The notes under the pieces are model-generated. The model did no database searches. It was not told the DNA's origin and saw only the letters and a program-made list of their open reading frames with translations. Position numbers and translations under genes: made by a program. This document shows, one piece after another, positions 25,561 to 27,361 of a DNA stretch of 27,361 bases (position 1 is the first letter of the stretch; each line of letters begins with the position of its first letter). This DNA comes from UPXZ01 sp964568675 (GTDB lineage: Bacteria; Bacteroidota; Bacteroidia; Bacteroidales; Paludibacteraceae), in contig CAZMQV010000045.1 in assembly GCA_964568675.1 (NCBI GenBank), forward strand, positions 1-27,361, in the 5' to 3' direction.

Positions 25561-26320
25561 TAGAAAAGAGTTCTTTTGCGTTTTTTGTTGTAATTCGGTT
25601 AATTTCCGAAGCGGGTATTTCGTAGATCTGACTCAATTTATCACGAACTAAACTCAAGTAAGCCGGTTCGTTTCTTTTGCCCCGATGTGGTGTTGGCGCC
25701 AAATAAGGCGCGTCTGTTTCCAGCACCAAGCGGTTTAGTGGAATATGGCGAAGATTATCGGACAAGCCGGAGTTTTTGAAACTAACCACACCGCCAATGC
25801 CTAACATGAAATTGCCTAACGCGAATATCTGTTCGGCTTCGATGTGAGAACCGGTGAAGCAGTGAAACACGCCACGTAAGCCTCTGCCGCTGTAATCTTT
25901 CATTGCTTCGATGGTGTCGAGGTGCGAGTCGCGTACGTGAATAATGACCGGTAAGTCAAACTCCAATGCCCAGTCCAATTGTGTGTGAAGGGCGTCGATC
26001 TGTTGGCGTCGAAATGTTTTGTCCCAATACAGGTCAATTCCTATCTCGCCAATAGCAATGTATTTTCTGCATTCCAACTCACTTCTGACGCGCGCCAATT
26101 CACTCGCTACATTTTCTCCCACGCTGGTAGGATGCAAACCAATTGCCGCATAGCAATAGTCCGGAAAAAGCTTTTCGGTGTCGAGCATGCGCTGCAACGA
26201 GTCGCTATCCACATTGGGTAAAATAATCTTTTCTACTCCGGCGGCTTTTGCCCTTTCAATAGTTTCTTTGCGATCCTTATCAAACTCTTCGGCATAAATA
26301 TGCGAGTGTGTATCAATCAT
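25550..26320 (-). CDS. tatD: TatD-family metal-dependent hydrolase (deoxyribonuclease)
   Basis: 256 residues, the usual length. All expected metal ligands of the amidohydrolase-type TIM barrel are present: His5 and His7 in MIDTHSHIY, Glu92 in AIGEIGIDLYWD, His128 in PVIIHVRDSH, His153 in GVFHCFTGS and Asp203 in LETDAPYLAP. TatD proteins are cytoplasmic, metal-dependent 3'-5' exonucleases/DNases linked to repair and RNA quality control in other bacteria. Several paralogs (TatD, YcfH, YjjV) exist, so the symbol denotes the family. The start is the ATG that puts the HxH motif at residue 5, as in homologs. tRNA-Ser lies 35 bp downstream on the same strand. Confidence 0.95.
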   Translation of the reverse strand: MIDTHSHIYAEEFDKDRKETIERAKAAGVEKIILPNVDSDSLQRMLDTEKLFPDYCYAAIGLHPTSVGENVASELARVRSELECRKYIAIGEIGIDLYWDKTFRRQQIDALHTQLDWALEFDLPVIIHVRDSHLDTIEAMKDYSGRGLRGVFHCFTGSHIEAEQIFALGNFMLGIGGVVSFKNSGLSDNLRHIPLNRLVLETDAPYLAPTPHRGKRNEPAYLSLVRDKLSQIYEIPASEINRITTKNAKELFSIEN

Positions 26321-26417
26321 AAATTCTGGAACATCTGTTTATTTGTGAATAATATTGTCGGAGCAACACGCGTGCGGCTGATGAATCAATACGTCGAACA
26401 AGCCTGAGGGGAGTCAG

Positions 26418-26726
26418 CTATTCACCGGTTTCGCGGATTATCCCGATTATGTTATCAATATCTTCTACGCTTGGCAAATCGCCACCACGAACATAGTAAT
26501 GATAAAACATAAATTCAGTCGGATTGTTGCATTCTGAGATAAAATCGTTGGCAAAATGAGCGATTGCGTAATCGAAAGGGATGGCAACTGCTTTTGTTAT
26601 GTAATTTTCAACCGAAAGAAACTGCTTCAATGCGAGCGAAAGGAGCAACTTGAGAAAGGAGTAGAAAAACAAAATACGGATGTCCGAAAAAATCAGCACA
26701 TCCGTATTTTTGATGTTTTTTCTCAA
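26418..26726 (-). CDS. Doubtful 102-codon ORF, possibly a gene remnant
   Basis: An open frame between guaA and tatD. The latter half (FDYAIAHFANDFISEC ... GGDLPSVEDIDNIIGIIRETGE) looks like ordinary protein sequence, but I recognise no family. The first 20 codons run through the guaA terminator hairpin, so the ATG at 26726 is unlikely to be the true start; after the hairpin the frame offers only TTG codons before an ATG near the middle (MFYHYY). It may be a truncated gene whose 5' end was lost, a short protein with a TTG start, or a chance ORF. I see no promoter for it. Confidence 0.25.
   Translation of the reverse strand: MRKNIKNTDVLIFSDIRILFFYSFLKLLLSLALKQFLSVENYITKAVAIPFDYAIAHFANDFISECNNPTEFMFYHYYVRGGDLPSVEDIDNIIGIIRETGE
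26671..26710 (-). terminator. Terminator of guaA
   Basis: AAAATACGGATGT (26671-26683) and ACATCCGTATTTT (26698-26710) form a 13-bp perfect stem with a 14-nt loop. On the minus strand the descending arm ends in TTTTGTTTTT, 35 bp after the guaA stop codon. Confidence 0.88.
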
Positions 26727-26744
26727 TAGAACACGAAGTCGGAA

Positions 26745-27361
26745 TTATTCCCACTCGATGGTTGCGGGTGGCTTGGAGCTGATGTCATATACCACACGGT
26801 TGATACCTTCTACTTTGTTGATAATGTCGTTCGAAATTTTCGCGAGAAAATCATACGGAAGTTGCACCCAGTCGGCAGTCATGCCATCGGTAGAGGTAAC
26901 ACAACGAAGCGCGACAGCATTTTTATACGTACGTTCATCACCCATCACTCCCACACTTTGCACAGGGAGTAGTATTACGCCGGCTTGCCATATTTTGTCG
27001 TAAAGATTCCAGTCCTTCAGTCCACGAATAAAAATATCATCGGCGTCTTGTAGTGTTTGTACTTTTTCCGGTGTAACTTCGCCAAGGATACGCACACCTA
27101 AGCCGGGACCCGGAAATGGATGGCGTTTCAGTAGGTGACTCATCATGCCCATTTCGTAACCGACACGTCGCACCTCGTCTTTGAAAAGCAGACGGAGCGG
27201 CTCGCATAGTTTCAGGTTCATTTTGTCGGGGAGACCACCTACATTGTGGTGCGATTTGATAACTGTGCCTGTGATGGATAGCGACTCGATAACGTCGGGG
27301 TAAATAGTGCCTTGCGCAAGCCATTTCACATCTTTAAGTTTGGCGGCTTCGCGGTCAAACA
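26745..27361 (-). CDS. guaA: GMP synthase (glutamine-hydrolysing), C-terminal part
   Basis: The reading frame is open to the window edge (the sequence upstream of the first in-window GTG, FDREAAKLKDV, is normal GuaA), so the 5' two-thirds lie outside. What is visible is the end of the ATP-pyrophosphatase domain (KWLAQGTIYPDVIES, SHHNVGGLP, LCEPLRLLFKDEVRRVG) and the dimerisation domain (HPFPGPGLGVR, QSVGVMGDERTY, and the canonical C-terminus KPPATIEWE). GuaA aminates XMP to GMP with glutamine and ATP in the cytoplasm. Followed by a strong terminator. A housekeeping gene with no visible link to the import operon. Confidence 0.97.
   Translation of the reverse strand, partial: FDREAAKLKDVKWLAQGTIYPDVIESLSITGTVIKSHHNVGGLPDKMNLKLCEPLRLLFKDEVRRVGYEMGMMSHLLKRHPFPGPGLGVRILGEVTPEKVQTLQDADDIFIRGLKDWNLYDKIWQAGVILLPVQSVGVMGDERTYKNAVALRCVTSTDGMTADWVQLPYDFLAKISNDIINKVEGINRVVYDISSKPPATIEWE

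Overview
The window looks like a chromosomal segment of a Bacteroidetes genome, most likely order Bacteroidales. The reasons are two SusC/SusD outer-membrane pairs, many lipoproteins with acidic residues just after the lipobox cysteine, no Shine-Dalgarno sequences (A-rich stretches precede the starts instead), and several matches to the Bacteroidetes promoter pattern TTG - 19/20 bp - TAnnTTTG. I cannot assign a genus.

Layout. (1) 1-355: a nine-copy tandem array of about 42 bp period built on the near-palindrome TGTWTCGATACA. (2) 356-1033: no clear gene apart from a doubtful 48-codon ORF; it holds inverted repeats, a good promoter (611-640) and a leader of roughly 390 nt. (3) 1034-19160: one long co-directional block, probably a single operon: FAS1 lipoprotein - SusC - SusD - FAS1 lipoprotein - FAS1 lipoprotein - FAS1 lipoprotein - SusC - SusD, closed by a strong intrinsic terminator (19187-19226). 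The second and third FAS1 genes are a recent tandem duplication with uneven identity. (4) 19227-20491: a tRNA-Leu(UAA) with its own promoter and terminator, then a non-coding stretch with a 13-bp hairpin. (5) 20492-22614: two tandem AraC-type regulators that look like divergent paralogs. (6) 22855-25102: a small lipoprotein of unknown function, convergent with a membrane-anchored transglutaminase-like protein. (7) 25369-27361, minus strand: tRNA-Ser(GGA) with promoter and terminator, a TatD-family hydrolase, a doubtful ORF and the 3' part of guaA, which runs off the window.

How it fits together. The eight-gene block encodes two TonB-dependent outer-membrane importers with their SusD lids plus four surface-type lipoproteins made of fasciclin (FAS1) domains; three of these also end in a beta-rich domain with features of a carbohydrate-binding fold. 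There is no glycoside hydrolase, lyase, sulfatase, peptidase, hybrid two-component sensor or sigma/anti-sigma pair in the block. I read it as a capture-and-import system for an extracellular ligand (a glycan, glycoprotein or matrix component) in which FAS1 lipoproteins take the place of the usual surface glycan-binding proteins. The substrate cannot be read from the sequence. The AraC pair downstream is a possible but unproven regulator. The rest (tRNAs, tatD, guaA) is ordinary core genome.
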